Shown one piece after another: positions 27,896 through 36,495 of a stretch of 64,000 nt of DNA (positions within the stretch are counted from its first letter, which is position 1; each line of letters begins with the position of its first letter). Below the pieces are notes generated by a model. The model worked only from the letters and a program-made list of their open reading frames with translations. It had not been told where the DNA came from and ran no database searches. The translations under genes and the position numbers were made by a program. The stretch comes from Pedobacter nanyangensis (GTDB taxonomy: Bacteria; Bacteroidota; Bacteroidia; Sphingobacteriales; Sphingobacteriaceae): contig NZ_QMHO01000002.1 in NCBI RefSeq assembly GCF_003313505.1, forward strand, positions 1 through 64,000. Reading direction: 5' to 3'.

Positions 27896-29440
27896 TTATT
27901 TTTTTATACCTGTATTAAAAATTTTTGCTGCTTCGGTATCTTGGTACTTTTTAATTAAAGCATTTAGCTTTGCCTTCATTTCTTTTACAATAGGAGCAGC
28001 GGCCTTGCTATCGTAAATGTTGTGGAGTTCATCAGGATCGTTTTGAAGGTCAAACAATTCCCAATGCTCCACTCTTTTGTAAAATCGTATCAGTTTATAT
28101 CTATTGGTTTTAACTCCAAAATGTGGCGATACGGCATGTTCACCATTTTCGTAGTAATGATAATAGATGGCTTCACGGGCGGTGTATCGTTGTTTTTTTA
28201 ATAAAGGAAGGAAAGAAAGTCCTTGCATTTCGGTAGGCACTGCTGCTCCGGCTGCCTGTAAAAGCGTAGGGGCAATATCGATATTCAGTAGAAATTGGTC
28301 AATAGTACTTCCAGGTTTTACCAGTCCTGGATAACGCATGAGCATTGGTGTACGAAAGGATTGTTCGTACATCCACCGTTTATCAAACCAACCATGTTCG
28401 CCCATATAAAATCCTTGATCTGAAAGGTAGATGACGATGGTGTTTTGAGCTAGGCCGCTTTTATCCAAATAGTCCAATGTTTTGCCAATGTTACGGTCAA
28501 GTGAGGCCGCTGTGGACAAGTAATCTTTCATGTAGCGTTGGTATTTCCATTCGGTAAGCGCTCGTCCAACGGGTTTCTCCTTTTCAAACTGCATTTTTAT
28601 TTTGTCGTAATAGGCATGCCACTGTTTTTGTTGATCTTCGGTCATGTCACTGATATCACCCGAATGATTAAGTGGTTGGCCGTCGTACATCTTCAAATCG
28701 TTCCGTAAAGTCATGGTTCTTGCAATGCTCATGTCTTGTACGGCGGCAGCTTTACGGGTTTTGTAGTCGTCGTAAAAATTGCTCGGTAGCTCAAATTTTA
28801 TGCTGTCATATCGGCCAAGGTCTTCCAATGCAGGCATCCAGGTACGATGGGTGGCTTTATGGCCGATAACCAAACAAAAGGGTTTAGCTTCGTCACGCTT
28901 TTTCATCCATTTTTCAGCTTCATCGGTAACAATATCGGTTACATAGCCCTGGAATTTTTTCCTGGTGTTATCCATCTGTATAAAATCAGGATTGTAATAA
29001 CGTCCCTGGTCAGGCAGGATACTGTAGTAGTCAAAACCCTGAGGCGTATTGTTGCCCAAGTGCATTTTACCAATCCAAGCTGTTTGGTAGCCTACTTTTT
29101 GCAGTGCTTTGGCAAAGTTGTCTTGGTTAAAATCGAAATTGGAATTTTCATTGTCCTTAAAGCCATTCTTGTTGCTGTATTTTCCGGTAAGGATGGCCGC
29201 TCTGCTAGGGCCACAGATGGAGTTGGTGACATAGGATTTGGTGAAAATTGCCCCTTCTTTGGCCAGTCGATCAATATTTTTGGTTTGTGCCCATTTGCTT
29301 CCGTAGGCGCCAATGGTTTGATAGGCATGGTCGTCGGAAATAATGATCACGATATTGGGTTGTTGTGCTTTAACGGCACACCCAAAGGTTAATATGCCCA
29401 CTAATAACACATAATTGCGGAATGTGCGCCTATATTTCAT
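27896..29440 (-). CDS. Sulfatase, N-acetylglucosamine-6-sulfatase-like (S1_11 type)
   Basis: An alkaline-phosphatase-fold arylsulfatase of 514 aa from the preferred ATG at 29440. A longer form from ATG 29473 overlaps the kinase stop as TAATG and may be coupled to it. Metal ligands appear in IIISDDHAY. The catalytic Cys lies in SICGPSRA and would need conversion to formylglycine. GKMHLG, SDQGFYMGEHGWFDKRWMYE and the overall pattern match the heparan 6-O-sulfatase/GlcNAc-6-sulfatase group. It is exported (signal peptide ending near VKAQ) and would remove 6-O-sulfate from glucosamine residues. The substrate call rests on family resemblance and location. Confidence 0.85.
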   Translation of the reverse strand: MKYRRTFRNYVLLVGILTFGCAVKAQQPNIVIIISDDHAYQTIGAYGSKWAQTKNIDRLAKEGAIFTKSYVTNSICGPSRAAILTGKYSNKNGFKDNENSNFDFNQDNFAKALQKVGYQTAWIGKMHLGNNTPQGFDYYSILPDQGRYYNPDFIQMDNTRKKFQGYVTDIVTDEAEKWMKKRDEAKPFCLVIGHKATHRTWMPALEDLGRYDSIKFELPSNFYDDYKTRKAAAVQDMSIARTMTLRNDLKMYDGQPLNHSGDISDMTEDQQKQWHAYYDKIKMQFEKEKPVGRALTEWKYQRYMKDYLSTAASLDRNIGKTLDYLDKSGLAQNTIVIYLSDQGFYMGEHGWFDKRWMYEQSFRTPMLMRYPGLVKPGSTIDQFLLNIDIAPTLLQAAGAAVPTEMQGLSFLPLLKKQRYTAREAIYYHYYENGEHAVSPHFGVKTNRYKLIRFYKRVEHWELFDLQNDPDELHNIYDSKAAAPIVKEMKAKLNALIKKYQDTEAAKIFNTGIKK

Positions 29441-29472
29441 GAAATATGGATGATCTGTTGGTTTGAGTATCA

Positions 29473-30417
29473 TTAAACGTGGTTATCTGAGTTTTTTATC
29501 TGGTCAAATACTTTTGCGGCACATCCTAATAAGCCCGCTTTATTGCCTAAGTTGGCTGCAACGATACTGGTAAATTGCGCTGCCGCAGGCATAGCCATAC
29601 CAAGTGTGCGGGTTTTAATTTCGTTTACATAAAATTGGCCTGCCTCACTAATGCCGCCACCTATAACTACTTTTTGTGGACTGAATACATTGATCAAACT
29701 GGCAATGCCGGTAGCCATATAGTCGAAATGTTGTTGTAGGGCAATTTTGGCTATGGAATCGTTTTCATGATATTTTGCCACAATGCTCCGGCCGGTTATT
29801 TGATCCCCTTTGGCAATCGTTCCACCAGCATCACGAAAATCTTCTATCAGCGCCGATATGGAGGCGTAAGCCTCAAAGCATCCCTTGGCACCACAGCTAC
29901 AGAGCTTGCCGCCATGGTTAATCATGATATGTCCCAACTCTGCCCCACGATTTTGGTGACCGCCAAATATTTTCCCATCAATAAGTATAGCTCCGCCAAT
30001 ACCGGTTCCAACGGTAAGGAACACCATATTTTCACTGCCGCTGGCAACTCCGTATTTGAGTTCACCATAGCCCATCATGTTCGCATCGTTATTTACCCAC
30101 ACCGGATAGCCGGTTCTTGCTTTCAGGATTTGGCCTAACGGAAGGTTGTTAAAACCTGGAAGATTATCGGCACCGCCAATTACTGTGTTTTGATCGACTA
30201 TCCCCGGAAAGCCAACACCTATACCTTCTACTAAGTTATTTACTGTAGCTGCACATTGAAGTGCGGCAGCAGTAATCAGCGTGATCACGTCCGCTTCGGT
30301 GCTAGTTTCTTCCAGCGATTGTAAAAATGAATGGATAATTTCACCATTTTGGTTTACCACACCGCATTTCAAGGATGAACCACCTACATCTATCCCTATC
30401 GCAAATTTTTCCTGCAT
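29473..30417 (-). CDS. ROK family sugar kinase, probable glucosamine kinase
   Basis: A 314-aa cytoplasmic kinase. The ATP phosphate-binding motif is GIDVGGSSLKCG. The ROK zinc motif with His and Cys ligands is GHIMINHGGKLCSCGAKGCF, followed by EAYAS. GIGVGFPGIVD is also diagnostic. In known Bacteroides heparan loci the ROK kinase phosphorylates glucosamine, and the same role fits here, feeding glucosamine-6-phosphate into metabolism. It lies 6 bp after one sulfatase gene and touches the next, within a tightly packed operon. It could also act on glucose or N-acetylglucosamine. Confidence 0.88.
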   Translation of the reverse strand: MQEKFAIGIDVGGSSLKCGVVNQNGEIIHSFLQSLEETSTEADVITLITAAALQCAATVNNLVEGIGVGFPGIVDQNTVIGGADNLPGFNNLPLGQILKARTGYPVWVNNDANMMGYGELKYGVASGSENMVFLTVGTGIGGAILIDGKIFGGHQNRGAELGHIMINHGGKLCSCGAKGCFEAYASISALIEDFRDAGGTIAKGDQITGRSIVAKYHENDSIAKIALQQHFDYMATGIASLINVFSPQKVVIGGGISEAGQFYVNEIKTRTLGMAMPAAAQFTSIVAANLGNKAGLLGCAAKVFDQIKNSDNHV

Positions 30418-30423
30418 GGTAAT

Positions 30424-31929
30424 TTACTTTAGATAATCGTATGCGGTGTCCAATTTAAAGCGTTTTTGCATCTCTTTGCTAGGCTTTGGTTTTTTGTCAA
30501 CCTCGCTAAAGTATGGAGCTGTGTCCCATACTTTGGTATCACCAGCAATCGCCCGTGGATCTTGGGTTTTGATCAGATAGTTATCCATTTTTTTTAGTAA
30601 ATCAGCTTTTATAGCGGCATATTTAGGCACATTGGCAAGGTTCTGTAGTTCATCGGGGTCATTTTTGATGTCGAACAATTCTATTGCTGGGCGTTTGGCT
30701 ATTCCCAAATCGAAAAAGCGTTTTACCTTAGGGTCATTCTTATGTTCCATGAGGTAATATTTGGTTTCGCCTGGCCAATTAAGCATGTAAGGATCTATGT
30801 CGCCATAAAAAGGCGGATCGCCAGCTGGCCATCTATTCGGCTCGTAGTTTTTAATCAATAGGAAATCTTTGGTACGTATGGCTCTGCCGGGGTAGCCTAA
30901 ACCATATTGACGAACAAAAGCATGTCTTTCGCGGCCCAAAACCACAAATTCCCGTGGGTTTGGTTCTTCTGCGTCTTTTTGGACAATCGGTAACAAACTT
31001 TTACCGGTCATTTCCTTAGGTACGGCTACCTTTCCCAGTTCCAGAAAAGTAGGAGCGAGATCGTTTAAGGTAACCAAATGATCGGTGATTAGGCCTTGTT
31101 TAAATTTGCCAGGCCATGAAATAATAAGGGGAACACGTGTGCCAAAATCGTAAAGATTAGCCAAACCGCGAGGCATTTGCCAGCCGTTGTCGCTACATAC
31201 TACAATTACGGTATTTTCGAGCTCGCCGCTTTTTTTCAACTCGGCTAGTGCCTGTCCCAGTTCTCGGTCAAACTGTTCTATAGCTGCATAGTAATCGGCA
31301 ATGTCGCCCCTAACTACAGGGACATTTGGCAAGTAACCGGGTACTTTTATACGATTGGAATCGATACCGGCCCTAGTACCAGAACCTACACTGTACGGGC
31401 GATGAGGTTCATGGCTACTGATCCAATAGCACCAAGGTTGATCGGTTTTCTTCAACTGTAAAAAATCACTAAAACTGTTGAAAGGATGGCCCGCAGGGTT
31501 ATGTTTACGTCCATTCGCTTCAAAACTTCCAGGGCCCCAGCCTTTGCCTTGAAAGCCAACTTGATAGCCTTTTGATTCTAAAAGATCAGTATAAATCTGG
31601 TATTGGGTAGGCATAATGCTCCATAGGTTGGAGGCTTCTCTTAATCTCCAGGTATCTTGCCCGGCCAGCATGGCCGCACGAGCTGGGGTGCAAGAGGGCG
31701 AACTACAGAAAGCATTTTCAAATTGAATACCTTCTTTGGCCAGCTTGTCCATATTTGGCGTGCGTACGATGCTGTCGCCATAACATCCAGCATGGTTCCA
31801 TGATTGGTTGTCGGACATGATCATCAAGATATTTGGACGCTTAGCGGTGTCCTTCTTTGCTACATTACAGGCCATTAGGCTTATAAGCATGAGGCATAGG
31901 GGTAAGAAGAACTTTGCGGATTTTTTCAT
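30424..31929 (-). CDS. Sulfatase lipoprotein, heparan N-sulfatase-like
   Basis: A 501-aa sulfatase with a lipoprotein signal (ISLMAC, Cys21). Catalytic Cys80 sits in SPSCTPARA, where the fourth motif position is Ala rather than the usual Ser. Other core motifs are NILMIMSDNQSWNHAGCYGD, SSHEPHRPY and VCSDNGWQMPRG. The HEPHRPY segment and general layout resemble the sulfamidase (SGSH, S1_8) group, which removes N-sulfate from glucosamine. It would act in the periplasm or at the inner face of the outer membrane. Sulfatase family membership is firm; N-sulfatase specificity is moderately supported. Confidence 0.83.
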   Translation of the reverse strand: MKKSAKFFLPLCLMLISLMACNVAKKDTAKRPNILMIMSDNQSWNHAGCYGDSIVRTPNMDKLAKEGIQFENAFCSSPSCTPARAAMLAGQDTWRLREASNLWSIMPTQYQIYTDLLESKGYQVGFQGKGWGPGSFEANGRKHNPAGHPFNSFSDFLQLKKTDQPWCYWISSHEPHRPYSVGSGTRAGIDSNRIKVPGYLPNVPVVRGDIADYYAAIEQFDRELGQALAELKKSGELENTVIVVCSDNGWQMPRGLANLYDFGTRVPLIISWPGKFKQGLITDHLVTLNDLAPTFLELGKVAVPKEMTGKSLLPIVQKDAEEPNPREFVVLGRERHAFVRQYGLGYPGRAIRTKDFLLIKNYEPNRWPAGDPPFYGDIDPYMLNWPGETKYYLMEHKNDPKVKRFFDLGIAKRPAIELFDIKNDPDELQNLANVPKYAAIKADLLKKMDNYLIKTQDPRAIAGDTKVWDTAPYFSEVDKKPKPSKEMQKRFKLDTAYDYLK

Positions 31930-31986
31930 ATTTGTGTTGTTTTCGTTTTAAAAAATATTTCAGAAGTTGGTTTAGCTTTGACCAAG

Positions 31987-34491
31987 CTATTGTAATACGG
32001 TAGCTAAGGGAATGTTAACAGCGGATGCCACTCGTTTTTTTCCGTTAACGGTTTCTTCGAGTATGGTGTTGTTAGCTTTGATGTTTAGCATTTCACGACC
32101 ATTTTTTACTAAAAGCATAGGAGGCTTTGCGGCATCTAGTTGGGCTTCTATTTTGATATCGCCTATTTGATATACGCCATCACTTATTTTAACGGCCTGT
32201 TGTACCGGCTTACCGGCGTCATTTAGTTGTATTACTGCCATAAACCGCATATTTTTTGATTTCGTTTCTGTGTTGTATGATAGGTGATATTGGTTTTTAA
32301 CAGATTTATATTTCTTTTTAAAATCAATGGCAGGCGAAAAAAACTGGTCGGTAAGCGTAGCATTTAGTTTGCCAGAGCCTGTTACAAAAGCTTCGGCATA
32401 ATTGGAACCACTGGTTAAAGTGAGTAAGTTTTGATTGTTCAGCTCGGGCTTATCCATGGTATGTAGTAAAAATGTCCATTCTGAGGGCTGTTCAGATTCC
32501 AAGATATCGTAAATAATAATGGTGCCCGGTCTTAAAAACACCAAATGCCTTTCGAATAACTTTAGTTTAGCGTCCCCATAGCCATTTTCGGGCGTTGGTT
32601 TGATGTTGTTTTGCAGTAAAAGATCTATAAATTGTTTATCTACAACAGGTTTGTAGGCCATGGTAGCATCGCCGCATACGTAGCTGATATTTTCGCCATT
32701 AATGAAGCGCTTGATCCAGCCATAGCCTTGGTGCCCAAAAGCCTGTCCCATGCCATTGATCAAAATGCCATTATGCGCTCTGGTATGCCTATACGAACTT
32801 AAAGCATGCGGATCGGCAAAGGACGTGTAATAGCCTGTAGCATAAAATACTGGTTCGCCTTTACGAGAAATATTGAAGCTGTTTTGGTTGGCGTGCATAT
32901 GGCCCTTGGCTCCAAAAGGGGATGACCTGAAATATACTGCCGTATTATCAGCGCTGTTGAGCACGTTGGTATGCATGGCGGTTTCGCCTACGCCCTCAAA
33001 TAGCCGGGCTTGTGGTATATTTTTAGGCGTAGCTACCTGGTTTGCATCAAAGCGTATATTATTTACAATTTGATACCATGGCTCTACTTTTTGTAAAGAT
33101 TTTGAAGGAGGTTGTTCTTCTTCTCTTTCTGGTCCCTGTTTTTTTGATTGCAGTAAGGCCGATAAACGATATAGGGCTTTGTCATCATGATTTTCTTCTC
33201 CAACGGTGAGCATCATTTCATGGCCCACATTGCCATAATACACACGGTCGTGCATATCGCCAAAACCAGAAATCCTGCCATCAACTGGAGCGAAATAAAG
33301 AAAATAGTCGGCCAGATTTTTATACCAAGGCATGTTAAAAACATTGACATTGCCTATTTTCTTCATCAATAAAGCCATATCTACCATGGCCAATTTGTTT
33401 ACGCCGAAATAGCCAATACCTTCAGACCATCCGCCTTCTTGCGTAGCTAGGTTAGGAAAACGGGCCAAAAACAGCTCGTAAGTATATTCAAGCATGGCAC
33501 GGCTTTCGGGCAAATCGTGGGCCGTGGCAAGTGCTGCAATAAAATTTCCGGCAAGCTCCATTTGCCAAAAATGATTTTCTACATGCCTGGCCTCAATAAG
33601 ACCTGGCCAATCATTAAGGCCGTGTTTTAGCTGTTTGGCTATCACGTTTAATAGGTTGTCCTTTTCCTTCCCAGAAAGATTAGTATAAAGAATATCGTAG
33701 CCTTTAGCCAAGGCGATCATTACCTTAGCGCCTAAAAGATCGTTGGTTGGCCAGGTGAGCAATATGTTCATCCTTTCCTTAATTTTCTCCAACATCTCTT
33801 TGTTTCCTGATAAAACATAAGCTTCGAGCAGGTTTTGATAGATATCAAGTTCTTTTCCTGCTTTGATGTTCAAGGCCCTTTCTTCGGCCGGTGTTTTTCC
33901 TATTACGCTACCGGTAAATATGGGCATTTTTAGTGCTTTTTCACCTGAGGCTATAATACTTTTGTACAAAGGATGCGAAGGGGCATCCTTTCTGATTTGT
34001 TCAATATTTCTGCCCTGGTTCATCACCCTTGGGTGTTGCCTGGTAATATTGCTCAAAAACTGTTCAAAGCTGGGCGTTTCGAAATTGTTTGACAGAGGAT
34101 CTATAAAAAAGGAGTAAATGCCCTTTGTTTCGGTTTTTGAACCGGTAATAATCTCATACTTCCAGTACCATTTGCCCGCGGCCATTTTTTGGTGCGGATT
34201 AAAGAAGCAATATTGCTGTGGCTTACTTTCTATGGTGTTGTTTTTGGGAAAAGCAACATCTTGGCTCAGATAAATTTTGTATCGTACGTTTCTGCCGCTA
34301 TTCTTTTTTTCCGAGGCCCAAAGTAAACTAGGAGGATTTGTTTTTACCGTTACATGGTTGGGTTGCGCTGTTATTCGCCACTCTTCGATCACTGCATTTG
34401 GTAATGTTTTTACGGGGCTATCAGGCTTTTGCGCAAACAGGCTTGTTGCTATAAATACACACGCAAATGTTTTATAAATACACCTTGTCAT
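31987..34491 (-). CDS. Heparinase II/III-like exolyase (DUF4962 + PL15-like)
   Basis: An 834-aa exported protein. Residues about 35-130 form a DUF4962/FN3-like N-terminal domain (NPPSLLWASEKK). An (alpha/alpha) toroid follows (about 160-420, with ARHVENHFWQMELAGN and EGGWSEGIGY). The C-terminal heparinase II/III beta-sandwich (about 480-800) contains GAKGHMHANQNSFNISRKGE and YRHTRAHNGI. This layout fits PL15-type heparin/heparan exolyases such as the one in the Bacteroides heparan PUL. It would shorten oligosaccharides made by heparinase II to disaccharides. PL12-type heparinase III is the main alternative. Confidence 0.8.
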   Translation of the reverse strand: MTRCIYKTFACVFIATSLFAQKPDSPVKTLPNAVIEEWRITAQPNHVTVKTNPPSLLWASEKKNSGRNVRYKIYLSQDVAFPKNNTIESKPQQYCFFNPHQKMAAGKWYWKYEIITGSKTETKGIYSFFIDPLSNNFETPSFEQFLSNITRQHPRVMNQGRNIEQIRKDAPSHPLYKSIIASGEKALKMPIFTGSVIGKTPAEERALNIKAGKELDIYQNLLEAYVLSGNKEMLEKIKERMNILLTWPTNDLLGAKVMIALAKGYDILYTNLSGKEKDNLLNVIAKQLKHGLNDWPGLIEARHVENHFWQMELAGNFIAALATAHDLPESRAMLEYTYELFLARFPNLATQEGGWSEGIGYFGVNKLAMVDMALLMKKIGNVNVFNMPWYKNLADYFLYFAPVDGRISGFGDMHDRVYYGNVGHEMMLTVGEENHDDKALYRLSALLQSKKQGPEREEEQPPSKSLQKVEPWYQIVNNIRFDANQVATPKNIPQARLFEGVGETAMHTNVLNSADNTAVYFRSSPFGAKGHMHANQNSFNISRKGEPVFYATGYYTSFADPHALSSYRHTRAHNGILINGMGQAFGHQGYGWIKRFINGENISYVCGDATMAYKPVVDKQFIDLLLQNNIKPTPENGYGDAKLKLFERHLVFLRPGTIIIYDILESEQPSEWTFLLHTMDKPELNNQNLLTLTSGSNYAEAFVTGSGKLNATLTDQFFSPAIDFKKKYKSVKNQYHLSYNTETKSKNMRFMAVIQLNDAGKPVQQAVKISDGVYQIGDIKIEAQLDAAKPPMLLVKNGREMLNIKANNTILEETVNGKKRVASAVNIPLATVLQ

Positions 34492-34561
34492 TTTTAATTG
34501 TTCTATGGTATGGTTTTACCCAGTATTGGTAAATAGCTTCCTTAATTTTAATTTGTTTGCA

Positions 34562-36442
34562 TTAACGCCATCCCGGATTTTGTCTTGTAATGGCCGTGTT
34601 CACATCCATTTCGTTTTGCGGGAAAGGAAAAAGTTCATGTTTACCGGCCACAAAATTGGTTCCGGCGAGGTAAGGGTAAGTTGCTCTGATGGCTCTCACT
34701 TTAACCAAAGTCTCCGCAATTTTTGTCCCTAATAAATTCCAGCGAATTAAATCGGCTCTGCGCATTCCCTCAAAACATAATTCTTTTGCACGTTCATCTA
34801 CCAGAATGTCAAAAAATTGCTGTTTATTTAGTCCTGTGGGTATATCAATGGCATTGGCGCTAGGCTTGGCCACTAAACTTGCAGTAATTATGGCTCCGCT
34901 ACCATTACCGCCCGTTATGGTTACTGCGGGGGCCGAGGTATAGCCATAACCACCATTGTTTAGCGTAAGTGTTGCAATTTTGTTTGAGGTTCGGGTAGCT
35001 ACAGCGGCCGAGGCATAATTTCCGCCACCACCGGTAATTTCTATCGTTGGATTGGCTGTGTAGCCCGTACCGCCATTGGTAACGGTTAAAGCAATACTGT
35101 TGCCCGTCATATTCAACCCATAGGCACGTCGTCTTACTTGGTTAATGGCATCCAGTGCCACGTTATTTGGGCCTTCGTTCAATTCGTTTTCTACTTCTGC
35201 GCGGATCAGCAAAAGGTCAGAATAGCGCATTACAACATAATTGATATTGGTGTTTACATTTTCTGTTGGACTGTTTGTTTGATATTCTCTGCTCCATTTT
35301 CCCGGTGCCCAATTTTGGTCTCCGGTACCGGTAGTTAGGTATTGCCTGTTGCCCATTGCGTTGATGCTGTATCTTGCCACAGCAAAATCTTTCCTAAAAT
35401 CTCCGTCCTGAAATAGCTCATAAAATGGCCTGATGGTAGCTTGCCTTAAATTTGTTGAGGCATAAACGCCCGCTGCAGTGGTAGGGGCATTCCAAAAACC
35501 AATACGAGAGCTGTTTGGTGTTTCGCCACCGCCGCCGGTGAGCGAGAAAAACGCGATTTCAAAAATGCTTTCGGTAGGCTCAAGTTGATGTTTGCATTGG
35601 TTAATAAATACCTGCGGATAACTTGGGTTTAGCTTATAAGGGTTAGCGGTCATGATCTCATTGATTTGCTGACGGGCTACCTCATAATATTCTTTATAGT
35701 TATCTGGACGTTTCATTTGCCCATCGGCACGTAAGGAATAACCACCTGCAAACAGTGATATTCTGGCCAATAGTGCTTTGGCTGCCCACTTGGTAGCGCG
35801 TTCGCTGGTAGGTGAGGTAGGGGGCAATGCTTCGGCTGCTTCCAACAAATCCTTGGTAATTTGTTCGTATATCTTGTATCGGTCTACCAATGGATTTTTG
35901 ATAACATCGCCTACGGCCGAGCTCTTTGTTTTAAATGGTACATCACCCCACATACGAACCAATTCCGAATAATAGAAGCCACGTAGAAATTTGGCTTCGC
36001 CTAAATATTGGTCAAGTTTTGCTTTTTCCTGGGCAGTACCGCTGGTATAAAGGGGCATTTTTGGAATTCTTTCGATAACCACATTTGCACGGTCAATACC
36101 TTGATACAGTACGTTCCAAGTTGAGGAGTAGATATCGGTTTCGGGAATGCCGGTATAATGGGGGATTACTCGCCAGCTATCGGCCGAGTTACCAGAAATC
36201 TGGCTAATATCGCTGTCATTATCTAATACCTGTGGAATGTACCATCCGTAGGCCGCCCAGGTAGATGCCGAGGAATAAACCCCCAGTGCGGCCATTTCTG
36301 CTTCTGCGATACTAGAATAGAAGTTTTCGCTACCAAAAAAAGAATAAGGGGTAGTTTCCAATGCCTTTTTGCAAGAGCAAATGGAAAAAGAGATTGCCGA
36401 TAAAAATATTAAAACTCGGTATGTAAATATTTTCTGTTTCAT
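34562..36442 (-). CDS. SusD/RagB lipoprotein with an inserted glycine-rich repeat pair
   Basis: A 626-aa surface lipoprotein (SICSC, Cys24) pairing with the SusC encoded 53 bp upstream. The SusD core is normal (EAKFLRGFYYSELVRMWGDV, VVMRYSDLLLIRAEVENE, CFEGMRRADLIRW, final NPGWR). It is interrupted at about residues 448-526 by two imperfect 38-residue repeats of the form GYTxxPxxxITGGxG, placed between NQVRRRAYGLN and LNKQQFFDILVDER. The insertion makes the protein longer than the usual 500-570 aa and probably adds a surface beta-structure. The expected role is to bind heparan oligosaccharides and pass them to SusC. Confidence 0.92.
   Translation of the reverse strand: MKQKIFTYRVLIFLSAISFSICSCKKALETTPYSFFGSENFYSSIAEAEMAALGVYSSASTWAAYGWYIPQVLDNDSDISQISGNSADSWRVIPHYTGIPETDIYSSTWNVLYQGIDRANVVIERIPKMPLYTSGTAQEKAKLDQYLGEAKFLRGFYYSELVRMWGDVPFKTKSSAVGDVIKNPLVDRYKIYEQITKDLLEAAEALPPTSPTSERATKWAAKALLARISLFAGGYSLRADGQMKRPDNYKEYYEVARQQINEIMTANPYKLNPSYPQVFINQCKHQLEPTESIFEIAFFSLTGGGGETPNSSRIGFWNAPTTAAGVYASTNLRQATIRPFYELFQDGDFRKDFAVARYSINAMGNRQYLTTGTGDQNWAPGKWSREYQTNSPTENVNTNINYVVMRYSDLLLIRAEVENELNEGPNNVALDAINQVRRRAYGLNMTGNSIALTVTNGGTGYTANPTIEITGGGGNYASAAVATRTSNKIATLTLNNGGYGYTSAPAVTITGGNGSGAIITASLVAKPSANAIDIPTGLNKQQFFDILVDERAKELCFEGMRRADLIRWNLLGTKIAETLVKVRAIRATYPYLAGTNFVAGKHELFPFPQNEMDVNTAITRQNPGWR
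34865..35101 (-). repeat. Two tandem 38-residue repeats inside susD
   Basis: The encoded repeats are TVTNGGTGYTANPTIEITGG plus tail and TLNNGGYGYTSAPAVTITGG plus tail. The reading frame is kept and the flanking SusD sequence is intact on both sides, so this is a domain insertion rather than damage. Similar glycine-tyrosine beta repeats occur in large secreted proteins. Confidence 0.75.
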
Positions 36443-36495
36443 AAAAATAGTTTTTATGGTTTTATCCAGTTTGAATCGTAAATAGTTTAGGAGAG

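Noticed and set aside
28847..29392. 181-aa open frame antisense to the 6-O-sulfatase gene
   Set aside because: The sulfatase frame has clear catalytic motifs over the same bases, and the antisense frame has no recognisable features.
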